Below, piece by piece: positions 52,927 to 61,609 of a stretch of DNA of 64,000 nucleotides (its first letter is position 1; every line of letters begins with the position of its first letter). Position numbers and translations under genes: made by a program. Under the pieces are notes generated by a model that saw only the letters and a list, made by a program, of their open reading frames with translations, was not told where the DNA came from and did no database searches. Source of the stretch: G963664225 sp964538065 (GTDB lineage Bacteria > Verrucomicrobiota > Verrucomicrobiia > Limisphaerales > UBA1319); contig CAZIDG010000009.1 of assembly GCA_964538065.1 (NCBI GenBank), forward strand, positions 1 through 64,000, read 5' to 3'.

Positions 52927-52935
52927 CAGGACGGA

Positions 52936-53601
52936 TCAGGGATTTCCCTTGCCAGTGTGGCGGATGTCATGTCCTTCATACAGATAGACAACCTCCTCGG
53001 CAATATTGGTGGCGTGATCGGCAATGCGTTCCAGACTCTTGGAAATGACCATAAGATTCAGGCAACGCGTAATGGTATCGGGTTGGGCTATCATCAACTT
53101 GATCATCTCGGTATGGTTGGTCTTGTTGATTTCGTTGGCTTCCTTATCCCTGGCAATGACAGTCCGAGCCAGTTCGATATTCCCATGCACAAAGGCATCC
53201 AACGATTGCTTAAGCATCTCCAGCGCAACCGCGACGAGTCTGGCAAGATCAATGGGAGCGGACAATAACGGCTCACGTCCCAATTCAATGCCACGCCGTG
53301 CAATTTTGGTGGCTTCATCCCCCACCCTCTCGAGGTCATGCGACACCTTCATGGCAACCGTAACCAACCGCAAATCCATCGCAACAGGGCCCTGCAAGGC
53401 CAGGAAATTGACCGCCATTTCGTCCATGGTGATCTCAAATTGATCCAGAATGGAGTCGTCATCAATGACACGTCGGGCCAATGTTTCATCGCGGTCCATC
53501 AGCGCCTTAAATGCATTGGACACAGCCGACTCGGCATGACTGCCCATGGTCAGCAGGTTTTCCTTAATCTTAACGAGATCCTGGTCAAAATGTCGCATCA
53601 T
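52936..53601 (-). CDS. phoU: PhoU phosphate-signalling regulator
   Basis: 221 aa from the ATG at 53601 (MMRHFDQDLVKIKENLLTMG), with a TTG at 53637 as a less likely longer start. Two three-helix bundle repeats with the metal-binding E/DxxxD-type segments (HDLERVGDEATKIARRG and SKSLERIADHATNIAEEVVY). It links the Pst transporter to PhoR to keep the Pho regulon off when phosphate is plentiful. No pst genes are in the window. The order phoU-phoB-phoR is unusual compared with E. coli. Confidence 0.92.
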   Translation of the reverse strand: MMRHFDQDLVKIKENLLTMGSHAESAVSNAFKALMDRDETLARRVIDDDSILDQFEITMDEMAVNFLALQGPVAMDLRLVTVAMKVSHDLERVGDEATKIARRGIELGREPLLSAPIDLARLVAVALEMLKQSLDAFVHGNIELARTVIARDKEANEINKTNHTEMIKLMIAQPDTITRCLNLMVISKSLERIADHATNIAEEVVYLYEGHDIRHTGKGNP

Positions 53602-53753
53602 AAAGGTTACATGGGTTACCTGTTCATCCTCTGGCAAATCCGTGCACCAACGAGGTAAGTCATACCATGAGCAGGCCGCAATTCAAGCGGCCTTTGAAAG
53701 CCCAAGGCGATTTATGTGGCATGCCCACGGCGGCTTGGATAAAAATGGCAGTC

Positions 53754-54785
53754 ATGGTTGCGCCAATTAAAGTCGCCGTGTTAGGCACTGGTTCGCTGGG
53801 CAAAGAACACGCCCGGATCTATGCGGAACTGAGCCGGACTGGCGAAGTCCAATTCATGGGTGTATACGACACCCTGCCTGAGGCTGCACGTCGCGTTGCC
53901 GAAAAGTGCGGCGTTCCTGTTTTTGCCACGATTGAAGAGGCAGCCAGTGCGAGCGAAGCCCTGAGTATTGTCACCCCAACTCACACGCACTTCGATCTGG
54001 CCAACCGGCTGCTTAATCTGGGCAAGCATGTCCTGGTGGAGAAGCCCATGACTGATCATGCAGCCCAGGCTTCTGAATTGGTGGCATTAGCCTCTGAAAA
54101 GCATTGCGCCCTTCAAGTCGGGCATGTGGAACGGTTCAATCCAGTGTTCAACTACCTGCAGTCTGTGGCGACGGATCCGCGCTTCATCGAATGTCACAGG
54201 CTGTCTCCCTATCCAGCCCGCAGCACCGATATCGGTGTGGTATTGGATCTCATGATCCATGATCTCGATGTTGTCCTGGCCTTCGTGAAGGCCCCCGTGG
54301 TCCAAGTCGATGCCGTGGGCATCCCCATTTTGAGCCATTCCGAGGACATCGCCAATGCCCGCCTGCGCTTTGCCAATGGCTGCGTCGCCAATCTGACCGC
54401 CAGCCGCGTAAGTCCAGAGCGCATGCGCAAAATCCGTGTGTTTAGCGGAGGCGAGATCGCCACCTATGTCTCTTTGGATTATCGCGCACAAGAGGGATAT
54501 GTCTATCGCATCGCCCGTGACAATGAAAAGGAGTCCTCTCTCATCAAAAAGCTTCTGGCTGCGAAGACCAGCTCGATCGTCAGCGAGTTCGCAGGTAAGA
54601 AAATTGTGCGGGAACCTGTTCCGATAGCCAAGGATGAGCCTTTGAAACTCGAATTACGCAGCTTCATCGAATGCGTCCGCAAGCATCAGCAGCCATTGGT
54701 CAGCGGCGAATCAGCCAAACGCGCTCTGGACCTTGCGTTCGAGATAACACGTCAGATTACAGCCTCCAAAGTTGTTGTGCCCTGA
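53754..54785 (+). CDS. Gfo/Idh/MocA dehydrogenase beside lpxB, candidate UDP-GlcNAc 3-dehydrogenase
   Basis: 343 aa from the ATG at 53754. Rossmann motif VAVLGTGSLGKEHARIY, EKP motif (LVEKPMTDHAAQ) and VGHVERFNPVFNYL, which is typical of the oxidoreductases encoded near lpx genes. It precedes lpxB by 24 bp. In Acidithiobacillus the dehydrogenase GnnA and the transaminase GnnB are encoded beside lpx genes and make UDP-2,3-diamino-glucose for amide-linked lipid A; a similar role is possible but no GnnB is encoded here. This function is inference. Confidence 0.75.
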   Translation: MVAPIKVAVLGTGSLGKEHARIYAELSRTGEVQFMGVYDTLPEAARRVAEKCGVPVFATIEEAASASEALSIVTPTHTHFDLANRLLNLGKHVLVEKPMTDHAAQASELVALASEKHCALQVGHVERFNPVFNYLQSVATDPRFIECHRLSPYPARSTDIGVVLDLMIHDLDVVLAFVKAPVVQVDAVGIPILSHSEDIANARLRFANGCVANLTASRVSPERMRKIRVFSGGEIATYVSLDYRAQEGYVYRIARDNEKESSLIKKLLAAKTSSIVSEFAGKKIVREPVPIAKDEPLKLELRSFIECVRKHQQPLVSGESAKRALDLAFEITRQITASKVVVP

Positions 54786-54809
54786 GCGGCCCCAATCCAG
54801 CGCCTGTAC

Positions 54810-56009
54810 ATGCATCCGAAATGCGCCATGATTATTGCCGGTGAGGCCAGCGGGGATACCCTGGCGGCAGAACTGGTTCAGGCATTGCGTCCCATCACTC
54901 ATTGGCGTTTCATCGGCGCCGGCGGTCCTCAGATGGCGGCGGCTGGCGTGGAACTCACCCTGGATCTGACGCAACATGCAGTCGTAGGCCTGTGGGAAGT
55001 TCTAAAACACTACCCCGAATTTCGCAGGATTTTCTACAGCCTGCTGGATGTGGCCCGACATGAACTACCCGATGTCATCATCGTCGTGGATTATCCGGGC
55101 TTTAACATGCGGTTCATCCAGGCTATTCGTTCCATCGTCAATGGGCGTGGGGGCCATTTTCACAACTGGAATCCGCGCATAGTCTATTACATTTCGCCCC
55201 AAATATGGGCGTGGCATTCATCACGGTTGCGCAAGATTGTGCGCAACGTGGATCTACTGCTCAGCATCTTCCCTTTTGAAAAGGACTGGTATGCACAGCG
55301 TGCGCCGGATTTTCACGTTGAATATGTGGGGCATCCCCTCGTGGACAGGTACCCACGCAGTCAGACCGCAGCGGACACCATTCACAAAAACGAGCACCTC
55401 CCCTCGAAAAGCGCCCATCCAAAACGATGGCAAATCCTGTTGTTGCCTGGCAGCCGAATACGCGAGCTCAACAAACATCTGCCTCCCATGTTCGAGGCGG
55501 CACGCATTCTGGCCCGATCCCTGCCGGTTGATTTTCACATGGTCCTTTCCTCTCCAGATCTTTTGAACCTGGCTCGTCAACAGGCGCCTTCGGAGATATC
55601 GTTGACCCTTCATCAAGGAGGGCTCGCACAATCCCTGGAAAACAGTGACCTTGCCATCGCCTCATCAGGAACCGTCACGATGGAGTGTGCCTATTTTCGT
55701 GTCCCCACGATCGTGATTTATAAAACATCTCCAGCAACGTATTGGATCGGCCTTCAGCTCATCAAAGTTAAATATCTGGCAATGGCCAATTTGCTCGCGG
55801 ATGAGGCTGTTTTTCCGGAACTCATTCAAAATGAGGCGACCGGCGAAAGGATTGCGCGGGAAGTCCAGACTTTGGTGGACTCACCGGCCCGCCTGATGGC
55901 CATCCAACACAAGCTCGATGATATCATCTCGCAACTGGGTCCCTCTGGAGCCAGCCATCGGGCCGCCAAGGCTATTGTGGCACTTTGCGAGCCCGCATCT
56001 TCTGTCTAG
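54810..56009 (+). CDS. lpxB: Lipid-A-disaccharide synthase
   Basis: 399 aa. Joins UDP-diacyl-glucosamine with lipid X to form the tetraacyl-disaccharide of lipid A. Family marks: IIAGEASGDTLAAELVQAL, VVDYPGFNMRF, YYISPQIWAWHSSRLRKI and the C-terminal ASSGTVTMECAYF. Its presence shows an outer membrane containing LPS. Its stop shares a CTAG with the convergent tsaB stop. Confidence 0.95.
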   Translation: MHPKCAMIIAGEASGDTLAAELVQALRPITHWRFIGAGGPQMAAAGVELTLDLTQHAVVGLWEVLKHYPEFRRIFYSLLDVARHELPDVIIVVDYPGFNMRFIQAIRSIVNGRGGHFHNWNPRIVYYISPQIWAWHSSRLRKIVRNVDLLLSIFPFEKDWYAQRAPDFHVEYVGHPLVDRYPRSQTAADTIHKNEHLPSKSAHPKRWQILLLPGSRIRELNKHLPPMFEAARILARSLPVDFHMVLSSPDLLNLARQQAPSEISLTLHQGGLAQSLENSDLAIASSGTVTMECAYFRVPTIVIYKTSPATYWIGLQLIKVKYLAMANLLADEAVFPELIQNEATGERIAREVQTLVDSPARLMAIQHKLDDIISQLGPSGASHRAAKAIVALCEPASSV

Positions 56010-56659
56010 CGATCCGGAATAACACGGGGTGTGGGCGCCTTAACAAAGCTCACTGGCCGCAGGTAGATTGGCTCCAAATGATGACCTTCTTCACTTTTTG
56101 GGGATCGGCTGGCCAAATCTGCCAATACAGCAGCCGAAGGATAGAGGTCTTGCCCTGAAGGCAAAATGGAGTGAAGATCCGGCCCTCCCAGGATTGCGCC
56201 TTTTTTCCCCATGTCCTCCAATTCCTGCCGGGAAACCAATCGCAGAGGTGTGCGTTCCATCCACTTCTCCGGCCTCAATTCGTATTCGGCGACGTAATAC
56301 TCATTACGCTGGGCATCCACCGCATAGGCCACGTGTCCGCGAACACCCGCATTCCATTGCGCTGCCGCCAGACATTCCACACTGCCAATTCCAACCATGC
56401 GTGTATGCCGAGCCAATTGCCAGCCTTGCGCCAAGGAAAGGGCGACACGAATACCTGTATAGGAACCGGGCCCAAGACCAACGGCCACACAATCCACATC
56501 TTCCTTTGGACATGCAGCTTGCCTCAGCACGCTTTCTATCAGCAGGAGACCTCGTCCCGAAGTAGGTCCTTCATCGCACACCTCGACACAACCGCCGCCA
56601 GCATTCAGCAGTGCCACGCTTCGCCGCCGTGTGGAGAACTCAAGCGCCAAAATCTTCAT
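56006..56659 (-). CDS. tsaB: tRNA threonylcarbamoyladenosine protein TsaB
   Basis: About 217 aa from the ATG at 56659 (MKILALEFSTRRRSVALL); upstream-open sequence to 56695 lies in the tsaE overlap. The GLGPGSYTGIRVALSLAQGW signature near residue 70 identifies TsaB, which with TsaD and TsaE forms t6A37 on ANN-decoding tRNAs. TsaD is not in the window. Overlaps tsaE by 20 bases. Confidence 0.93.
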   Translation of the reverse strand: MKILALEFSTRRRSVALLNAGGGCVEVCDEGPTSGRGLLLIESVLRQAACPKEDVDCVAVGLGPGSYTGIRVALSLAQGWQLARHTRMVGIGSVECLAAAQWNAGVRGHVAYAVDAQRNEYYVAEYELRPEKWMERTPLRLVSRQELEDMGKKGAILGGPDLHSILPSGQDLYPSAAVLADLASRSPKSEEGHHLEPIYLRPVSFVKAPTPRVIPDR

Positions 56660-57086
56660 AATGTATCTTTCGCATTGTATCGCCGACAACCTCAATGGTG
56701 ACCTGACGCAGGAACCCTCCCGACCTGACTATCTCCTTTGCAGCATCGTCCCACCGTGCAATCCATTCCACCACAGTAATCCCTTGGGGGGTGAACAGGT
56801 ATTCATCAAGACCAGCTCCCTGGATTTCGGCATTGGATTCGAGCCGGTAGAGGTCGATATGGTATAAAGGCAGGCGTCCTCCGGCATATTCGATCATGAT
56901 CGCAAAAGAGGGCGAATGCACCCGTTGCTGGATTGAAAGCCCCTGCGCAATGCCCTTCACCAATTGCGTCTTGCCGGCTCCAAGATCACCCTGAAGTCCA
57001 ATCACCCACCCCATGGCAGCAGAGCGCCCCCATTCAATGCCAAGGCGCATGGTGTCTTCAGGACTACGAGAAATGAACGTAACCAT
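56640..57086 (-). CDS. tsaE: tRNA threonylcarbamoyladenosine ATPase TsaE
   Basis: 148 aa. P-loop GDLGAGKTQLVKGIA near residue 33, and the HIDLYRLE segment near 95 are TsaE signatures; it powers turnover of the TsaBD complex. Overlaps thiL by 23 bases and tsaB by 20, so the three are co-translated. Confidence 0.92.
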   Translation of the reverse strand: MVTFISRSPEDTMRLGIEWGRSAAMGWVIGLQGDLGAGKTQLVKGIAQGLSIQQRVHSPSFAIMIEYAGGRLPLYHIDLYRLESNAEIQGAGLDEYLFTPQGITVVEWIARWDDAAKEIVRSGGFLRQVTIEVVGDTMRKIHYEDFGA

Positions 57087-57996
57087 GTTCCGGCACCTCC
57101 AAAAGTCTTTCCCTCTCCCTCATCTTCAATCCCGGCTCCGACGTTATCCTGCCCACACAGCTCAATTTCAATTGGGGAAACTCAGTCTTCCACGCATCCA
57201 ACAAAGGAACCGCCTGGCGGGCTGGCAGAGTGAAAAGTAATTCAAAATCCTCTCCGTCGGTCATCGCCGCCACCAGGGGCGTTTTCTGAGTTTTACCCGA
57301 CGCGCTTCGCTGACGCGCCGACACACTGATGGGCAGCGCATCCGCCAGTAATTCGGCCCCCGATTTGCTGGCTGTGAGCACATGCCGCAGATCACCCGCC
57401 AGGCCATCGCTAAGATCTATCATGGCATGCAGATCAAAATGACCAGCCAGCCAACGTGCTTCCAAGAGCCGGGGCTGAAAATCCAGGTGCTTACCCTCAA
57501 TGGATCCACCCAACTCGCCTGTCACAAAAATGGCATCTCCAACCTGCGCACCAGATCGTCGAATACATTTATTCCTCTCCACACTTCCAAGAAGCGACAC
57601 AGATACAAACACTCGCTCGGGATTGCGAACCGTTTCCCCTCCAACGACGGCAACTCCATGGCGCCGCGCCAATTCATTGATACCGTCATACATTCCCAGG
57701 ACCCAATCCGGCTTAAAATTATCGGGCAAACCCAATGTCACCAGAGCAAAGGTCGGCGTACCCGCCATCGCGGCTATGTCGCTCATGCACCGGGCCAGCG
57801 CTTTATGTCCCACACGCTGAGGCACCTCGTCCTTGAGAAAATGCACCCCTTCAACCACCGCATCGGTTTTGTACAAAAGCCATTGCTTCGCCAACCCGAT
57901 ATCCAGCACCGCACAATCGTCGCCCACTCCAACAACTGTTTGGTCATTCATGGGAAGTTTCTGCGACAAGGCATGGATGAGTTCAAATTCGTTCAT
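57064..57996 (-). CDS. thiL: Thiamine-monophosphate kinase
   Basis: 310 aa. Phosphorylates TMP to thiamine diphosphate. The AIR-synthase-like fold is marked by VGVGDDCAVLDIG near residue 22, KTDAVVEGVHF near 43 (metal and ATP ligands), and VVGGETVRNP near 115. First gene of the thiL-tsaE-tsaB group, five bases downstream of the CPBP gene. No TPP riboswitch was seen. Confidence 0.93.
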   Translation of the reverse strand: MNEFELIHALSQKLPMNDQTVVGVGDDCAVLDIGLAKQWLLYKTDAVVEGVHFLKDEVPQRVGHKALARCMSDIAAMAGTPTFALVTLGLPDNFKPDWVLGMYDGINELARRHGVAVVGGETVRNPERVFVSVSLLGSVERNKCIRRSGAQVGDAIFVTGELGGSIEGKHLDFQPRLLEARWLAGHFDLHAMIDLSDGLAGDLRHVLTASKSGAELLADALPISVSARQRSASGKTQKTPLVAAMTDGEDFELLFTLPARQAVPLLDAWKTEFPQLKLSCVGRITSEPGLKMRERERLLEVPEHGYVHFS

Positions 57997-58000
57997 GTCA

Positions 58001-58741
58001 TTACTTCATCCATTGTTCGATGCTCTTCTCGGATATAAGTACCACAAAATTCACCAGATTAAACACGGCGTGAGCCACAATGGATGTGAGGAGGTTTCCC
58101 GTCTTCTCGTACAACCATGTGAGCATGACCGCCACGAATATCAAAGGCACGAACGCCATCAGGTTGGCATGGGTCATGGCAAAAACAATCGACGTGCCCC
58201 ACAGGGCCAGATGGGGGAAGCCCAATTGTTTGATGGTCGGATAGATCATGCCGCGAAACAACACCTCCTCCGACACCGGGGCTAGTATTACGGCCAGGAA
58301 TCCCAGTACACATCGATGCAAGAGAGAGTCGGTGTTCTGCAACATCTGCACCGCCGCTTGCGGTTCAGGTTCGTTTCCCAACAGGGTCATCAAAACATTG
58401 GCGCCATACCCCAACAACAAGGCCACGACAACAATCCCTGGAGCCCATGCCAACGCCGTTGTCACAGCACGCCTGGCGTCTCTGTATAGGCCGAAGGCTT
58501 CATCCCACGTTACCCTGCATTGACGCAACATCACCGCCACCAATATGAGAGTCGCCCCCTGGAAGCCAACCGCAGCACATACTGCTGACAACAACTCCAA
58601 ATCGGACCTGTCCCACCCCTTCAGCCAGTGGGTCAAGCCCGATGCGAGCAACATGCCAAACAACAGGGTGGTAAAGTTCGCTACCACCAGCATCCACACT
58701 GCTTCTGGCCGCCATGTCTTTTGCGTCAACACTGTCACCAT
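58001..58741 (-). CDS. CPBP family intramembrane metalloprotease
   Basis: 246 aa with about eight membrane helices. The Rce1/CPBP motifs are present: EExxxR in PVSEEVLFRGMIY near residue 157, a His in MTHANLM near 190 and HxxxN in VAHAVFNLVNF near 225. It probably cleaves membrane proteins or prenylated/peptide substrates; target unknown. Upstream of thiL on the same strand with five bp between, so co-transcribed. Confidence 0.85.
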   Translation of the reverse strand: MVTVLTQKTWRPEAVWMLVVANFTTLLFGMLLASGLTHWLKGWDRSDLELLSAVCAAVGFQGATLILVAVMLRQCRVTWDEAFGLYRDARRAVTTALAWAPGIVVVALLLGYGANVLMTLLGNEPEPQAAVQMLQNTDSLLHRCVLGFLAVILAPVSEEVLFRGMIYPTIKQLGFPHLALWGTSIVFAMTHANLMAFVPLIFVAVMLTWLYEKTGNLLTSIVAHAVFNLVNFVVLISEKSIEQWMK

Positions 58742-58822
58742 CTAACCAATCTCTGGGAAAAGTGACGATGGAAAAAACATAATTGTCGGTTATGGTAGTA
58801 AAGGAACCACCTAAATAGCGAC

Positions 58823-60919
58823 ATGGAAACACAAACCACCAATACGGTCATTCCACCACCCCAATCGCATGTCAATCGACTTGCAAAAGAGAAATCGCCA
58901 TATCTTCTTCAGCATCAACATAATCCCGTCAACTGGTTTCCGTGGTGTGATGAAGCTTTCAAGGCGGCTCACGAGGCGGATAAGCCCATTTTTCTAAGCA
59001 TTGGTTATTCCACATGCCATTGGTGCCATGTCATGGAACGGGAATCGTTTGAGAATCAAGAGGTTGCCGATTTTCTCAACGAACACTTCATCAGCATCAA
59101 GGTGGATCGCGAAGAGCGTCCCGACGTGGACAAAATTTACATGTCTGCGGTTCAGGCCTTTTCGGGTCAGGGTGGCTGGCCCCTCACCGCATTTCTTACA
59201 CCCGATCTCAAGCCATTCTATGGAGGAACCTATTATCCCCCCGTCTCCCGACATGGTTTGCCAGGTTTTCTTCAACTGCTAAGGCAAATCCATCAGGTTT
59301 GGATCCATCGTCGAAACGATCTGCTCCGCTCTGCCGGAGAATTACATCACCGTCTAGGGTTACTCAGCAAGCCTGAGAACCCGCACGGATTCGAACTGAC
59401 TCCCGCCCTGCTCCACGATGCCGCCGCCCACTTCATGGATGAATATGACGAACAGTATGGTGGTTTTGGTGGGGCACCCAAATTTCCCCGGCCGAGTGTT
59501 CCGCAGTTTTTATTGCGATATGGCAATCGTTTCCGGGATCAAGACGCCATAGACATGGTGCTGTTTACCTGCGATCGCATGGCGGCCGGCGGAATCCATG
59601 ATCATCTGGGGGGAGGGTTTGCCCGGTATGCAGTGGATGAGCGCTGGCTGGTCCCTCACTTTGAAAAGATGCTCTATGACAACGCCCAGATGGCCCAGTT
59701 GTACCTGGATGCCTTTGTGCACACGGGAGAGGTTCGCCATCGCAATGTCGTCCGTGATATCATGGAGTATGTATTGCGGGACATGACACATCCCCAAGGC
59801 GGGTTTTATTCAGCAGAGGATGCAGACAGCGAAGGCCGGGAAGGCAAGTTCTATTGTTGGACTGGACGTGAATTGCGGGAACTTCTGTCACCTGATGAAT
59901 TCCTGGCCGTTGAAAAGCATTACGGCATCACAGAAGGCGGCAACTTCATCGACCACAGCGATCCCGATCCTCTGACAGGGCTCAATGTTCTACACATTGC
60001 CTCCACTGCACTCAGTGCGCAGGAACAAGCCAGCCTGGCATCGGGCCGGGCTCGGATGCTGCAGGCCCGTTCCCACCGCATCAGGCCGCAATGTGATGAT
60101 AAAATTCTCGCATCATGGAATGGACTGATGCTTGGCGCAATGGCCCGTGCGGGCATCCTGCTGCGTGAGTCCAGGTATCTTGAATCTGCGAGGAAAACCG
60201 CGGCTTTCATTAAAGAGCATCTCTGGGATTCAGAGAAGAAGTGTCTCTATCACCGCTGGCGCGAAGGCGAGCATGATTCTGCTCAAATCCTTAACGCCTA
60301 TGCTTTTCTGATGTCAGGAATGCTTGATCTCTACGAATGCACGCTGGAGCCGGAATGGCTGCGATTCAGCAAGGAATTAGCCTGCAGCATGACCGAGCGT
60401 TTTTATGATGCTGAACAAGGAGGTTTCTGGCAGAGCCTGCCCAACGACAAGCGCCTCATCCTGCGTTTGAAGGAGGACTACGATGGAGCTGAACCTGCCG
60501 GGAACTCCGTAGCCATACATTCCCTGCTCCGGCTGTCTGCAATGACGGGCGAAACCTCCTTCCAAACGATTGGGGAAAAGAGCCTTAAATACTTCACTCT
60601 GCGTCTTCACAAGCTACCTCAAGCAGTGCCTTACTTGCTTCTGACACTGGACTTCCATCTTGCCAAACCGGAACGGCTGGTCCTCACAGGCGACCATAAT
60701 TCACCGGCCTTTTCAGATCTGTTAAGGACGGCGCATTCCGTGTGGAATCCCTACAGGGTGATTGTGGGAAATCACGAACCAGCAGATGCATTTGCTCAAA
60801 CCCTGGCGCCAAGGAACAACCAACCGACTGCATATTATTGCAGCGGGCATTCCTGCCAGGAACCTGCAACGACCCCCGCCCAACTCGAGGAACAGTTGTC
60901 CAAAACCGTCAACACGTAG
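58823..60919 (+). CDS. DUF255/YyaL-type thioredoxin-like protein
   Basis: 698 aa. The N-terminal thioredoxin-like domain (DUF255) carries STCHWCHVMERESFEN (near residue 66) and FISIKVDREERPDVDKIYM, followed by an alpha/alpha six-barrel resembling glycosyl hydrolases (RCDRM, LGGGFARYAVD, HFEKMLYDNAQ). The role is unknown; related proteins (spermatogenesis-associated 20, YyaL) are broadly conserved. ATG start. Its last 11 bases overlap the end of convergent rdgB. Confidence 0.9.
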   Translation: METQTTNTVIPPPQSHVNRLAKEKSPYLLQHQHNPVNWFPWCDEAFKAAHEADKPIFLSIGYSTCHWCHVMERESFENQEVADFLNEHFISIKVDREERPDVDKIYMSAVQAFSGQGGWPLTAFLTPDLKPFYGGTYYPPVSRHGLPGFLQLLRQIHQVWIHRRNDLLRSAGELHHRLGLLSKPENPHGFELTPALLHDAAAHFMDEYDEQYGGFGGAPKFPRPSVPQFLLRYGNRFRDQDAIDMVLFTCDRMAAGGIHDHLGGGFARYAVDERWLVPHFEKMLYDNAQMAQLYLDAFVHTGEVRHRNVVRDIMEYVLRDMTHPQGGFYSAEDADSEGREGKFYCWTGRELRELLSPDEFLAVEKHYGITEGGNFIDHSDPDPLTGLNVLHIASTALSAQEQASLASGRARMLQARSHRIRPQCDDKILASWNGLMLGAMARAGILLRESRYLESARKTAAFIKEHLWDSEKKCLYHRWREGEHDSAQILNAYAFLMSGMLDLYECTLEPEWLRFSKELACSMTERFYDAEQGGFWQSLPNDKRLILRLKEDYDGAEPAGNSVAIHSLLRLSAMTGETSFQTIGEKSLKYFTLRLHKLPQAVPYLLLTLDFHLAKPERLVLTGDHNSPAFSDLLRTAHSVWNPYRVIVGNHEPADAFAQTLAPRNNQPTAYYCSGHSCQEPATTPAQLEEQLSKTVNT

Positions 60920-61601
60920 GAAATTCGCGCAGCAGAAATGCCTTTAAGCACTCCAGGGCGCGGGCACGGTGACTGATTTTGTTTTTGGTCTCCTCGCCCA
61001 ATTCTGCAAACGTTTGCGAATGATCCCTTGGTATGAAAAGTGGGTCGTAACCAAATCCATTGCGCCCTCGTGCCTCGAAACCAATTTTCCCCTCGCACAC
61101 CCCCTCGAAATAATGAATGGGCATTCCAATGGCGTCTTGTGCACCACCCGGCACCATCACCAAGGCAATGACACAACGAAAACGGGCGGTGCGCTGTTGC
61201 ATCAACGTACCATCCAGAGCCTTCAGTAATTTGGCGTTGTTTGCGCTGTCAGGTGAATTACCCGTTTTCCCTGAATCCAGAGCGGCAAAGCGCGCGGAAA
61301 ACACCCCTGGTGCGCCATTCAGGAAATCCACTTCAAGTCCCGAGTCATCGGCAAGCACATGGATCGGCGTTCCTGGTGTCACACCCGTTACAACAGTGAT
61401 TCCCTGGTCGGATTGACGCAATAACCATTCGGCCAGCGCCCTTGCCTTTAATGCCGCATTTTCCCTGAAGGTTTTCCCATTCTCCTCCACATCGGGTGCC
61501 TGTTGGCACTCCTTCAGCGTATGAAGAACATGGTTGGCTCCAAGAACTGCGCCGATTTCAGCAACCTTGTGAGCATTTCGTGTTGCGATTAAGAAATGCA
61601 T
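60909..61601 (-). CDS. rdgB: XTP/dITP pyrophosphatase (non-canonical purine NTPase)
   Basis: 230 aa from the ATG at 61601 (MHFLIATRNAHKVAEI); a longer open frame continues to 61676 inside the permease gene. It removes inosine and xanthosine triphosphates from the nucleotide pool. The DDSGLEVDFLNGAPGVFSARFA and GFGYDPLFIPRDHSQTFAEL motifs define the HAM1 family. It lies eight bases after the permease gene and probably shares its transcript. Confidence 0.94.
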   Translation of the reverse strand: MHFLIATRNAHKVAEIGAVLGANHVLHTLKECQQAPDVEENGKTFRENAALKARALAEWLLRQSDQGITVVTGVTPGTPIHVLADDSGLEVDFLNGAPGVFSARFAALDSGKTGNSPDSANNAKLLKALDGTLMQQRTARFRCVIALVMVPGGAQDAIGMPIHYFEGVCEGKIGFEARGRNGFGYDPLFIPRDHSQTFAELGEETKNKISHRARALECLKAFLLREFPTC

Positions 61602-61609
61602 GTGAGTGA

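Noticed and set aside
56640..58000. TPP riboswitch near thiL
   Set aside because: thiL starts five bases after the CPBP gene, leaving no room for a leader, and no conserved TPP motif was seen.
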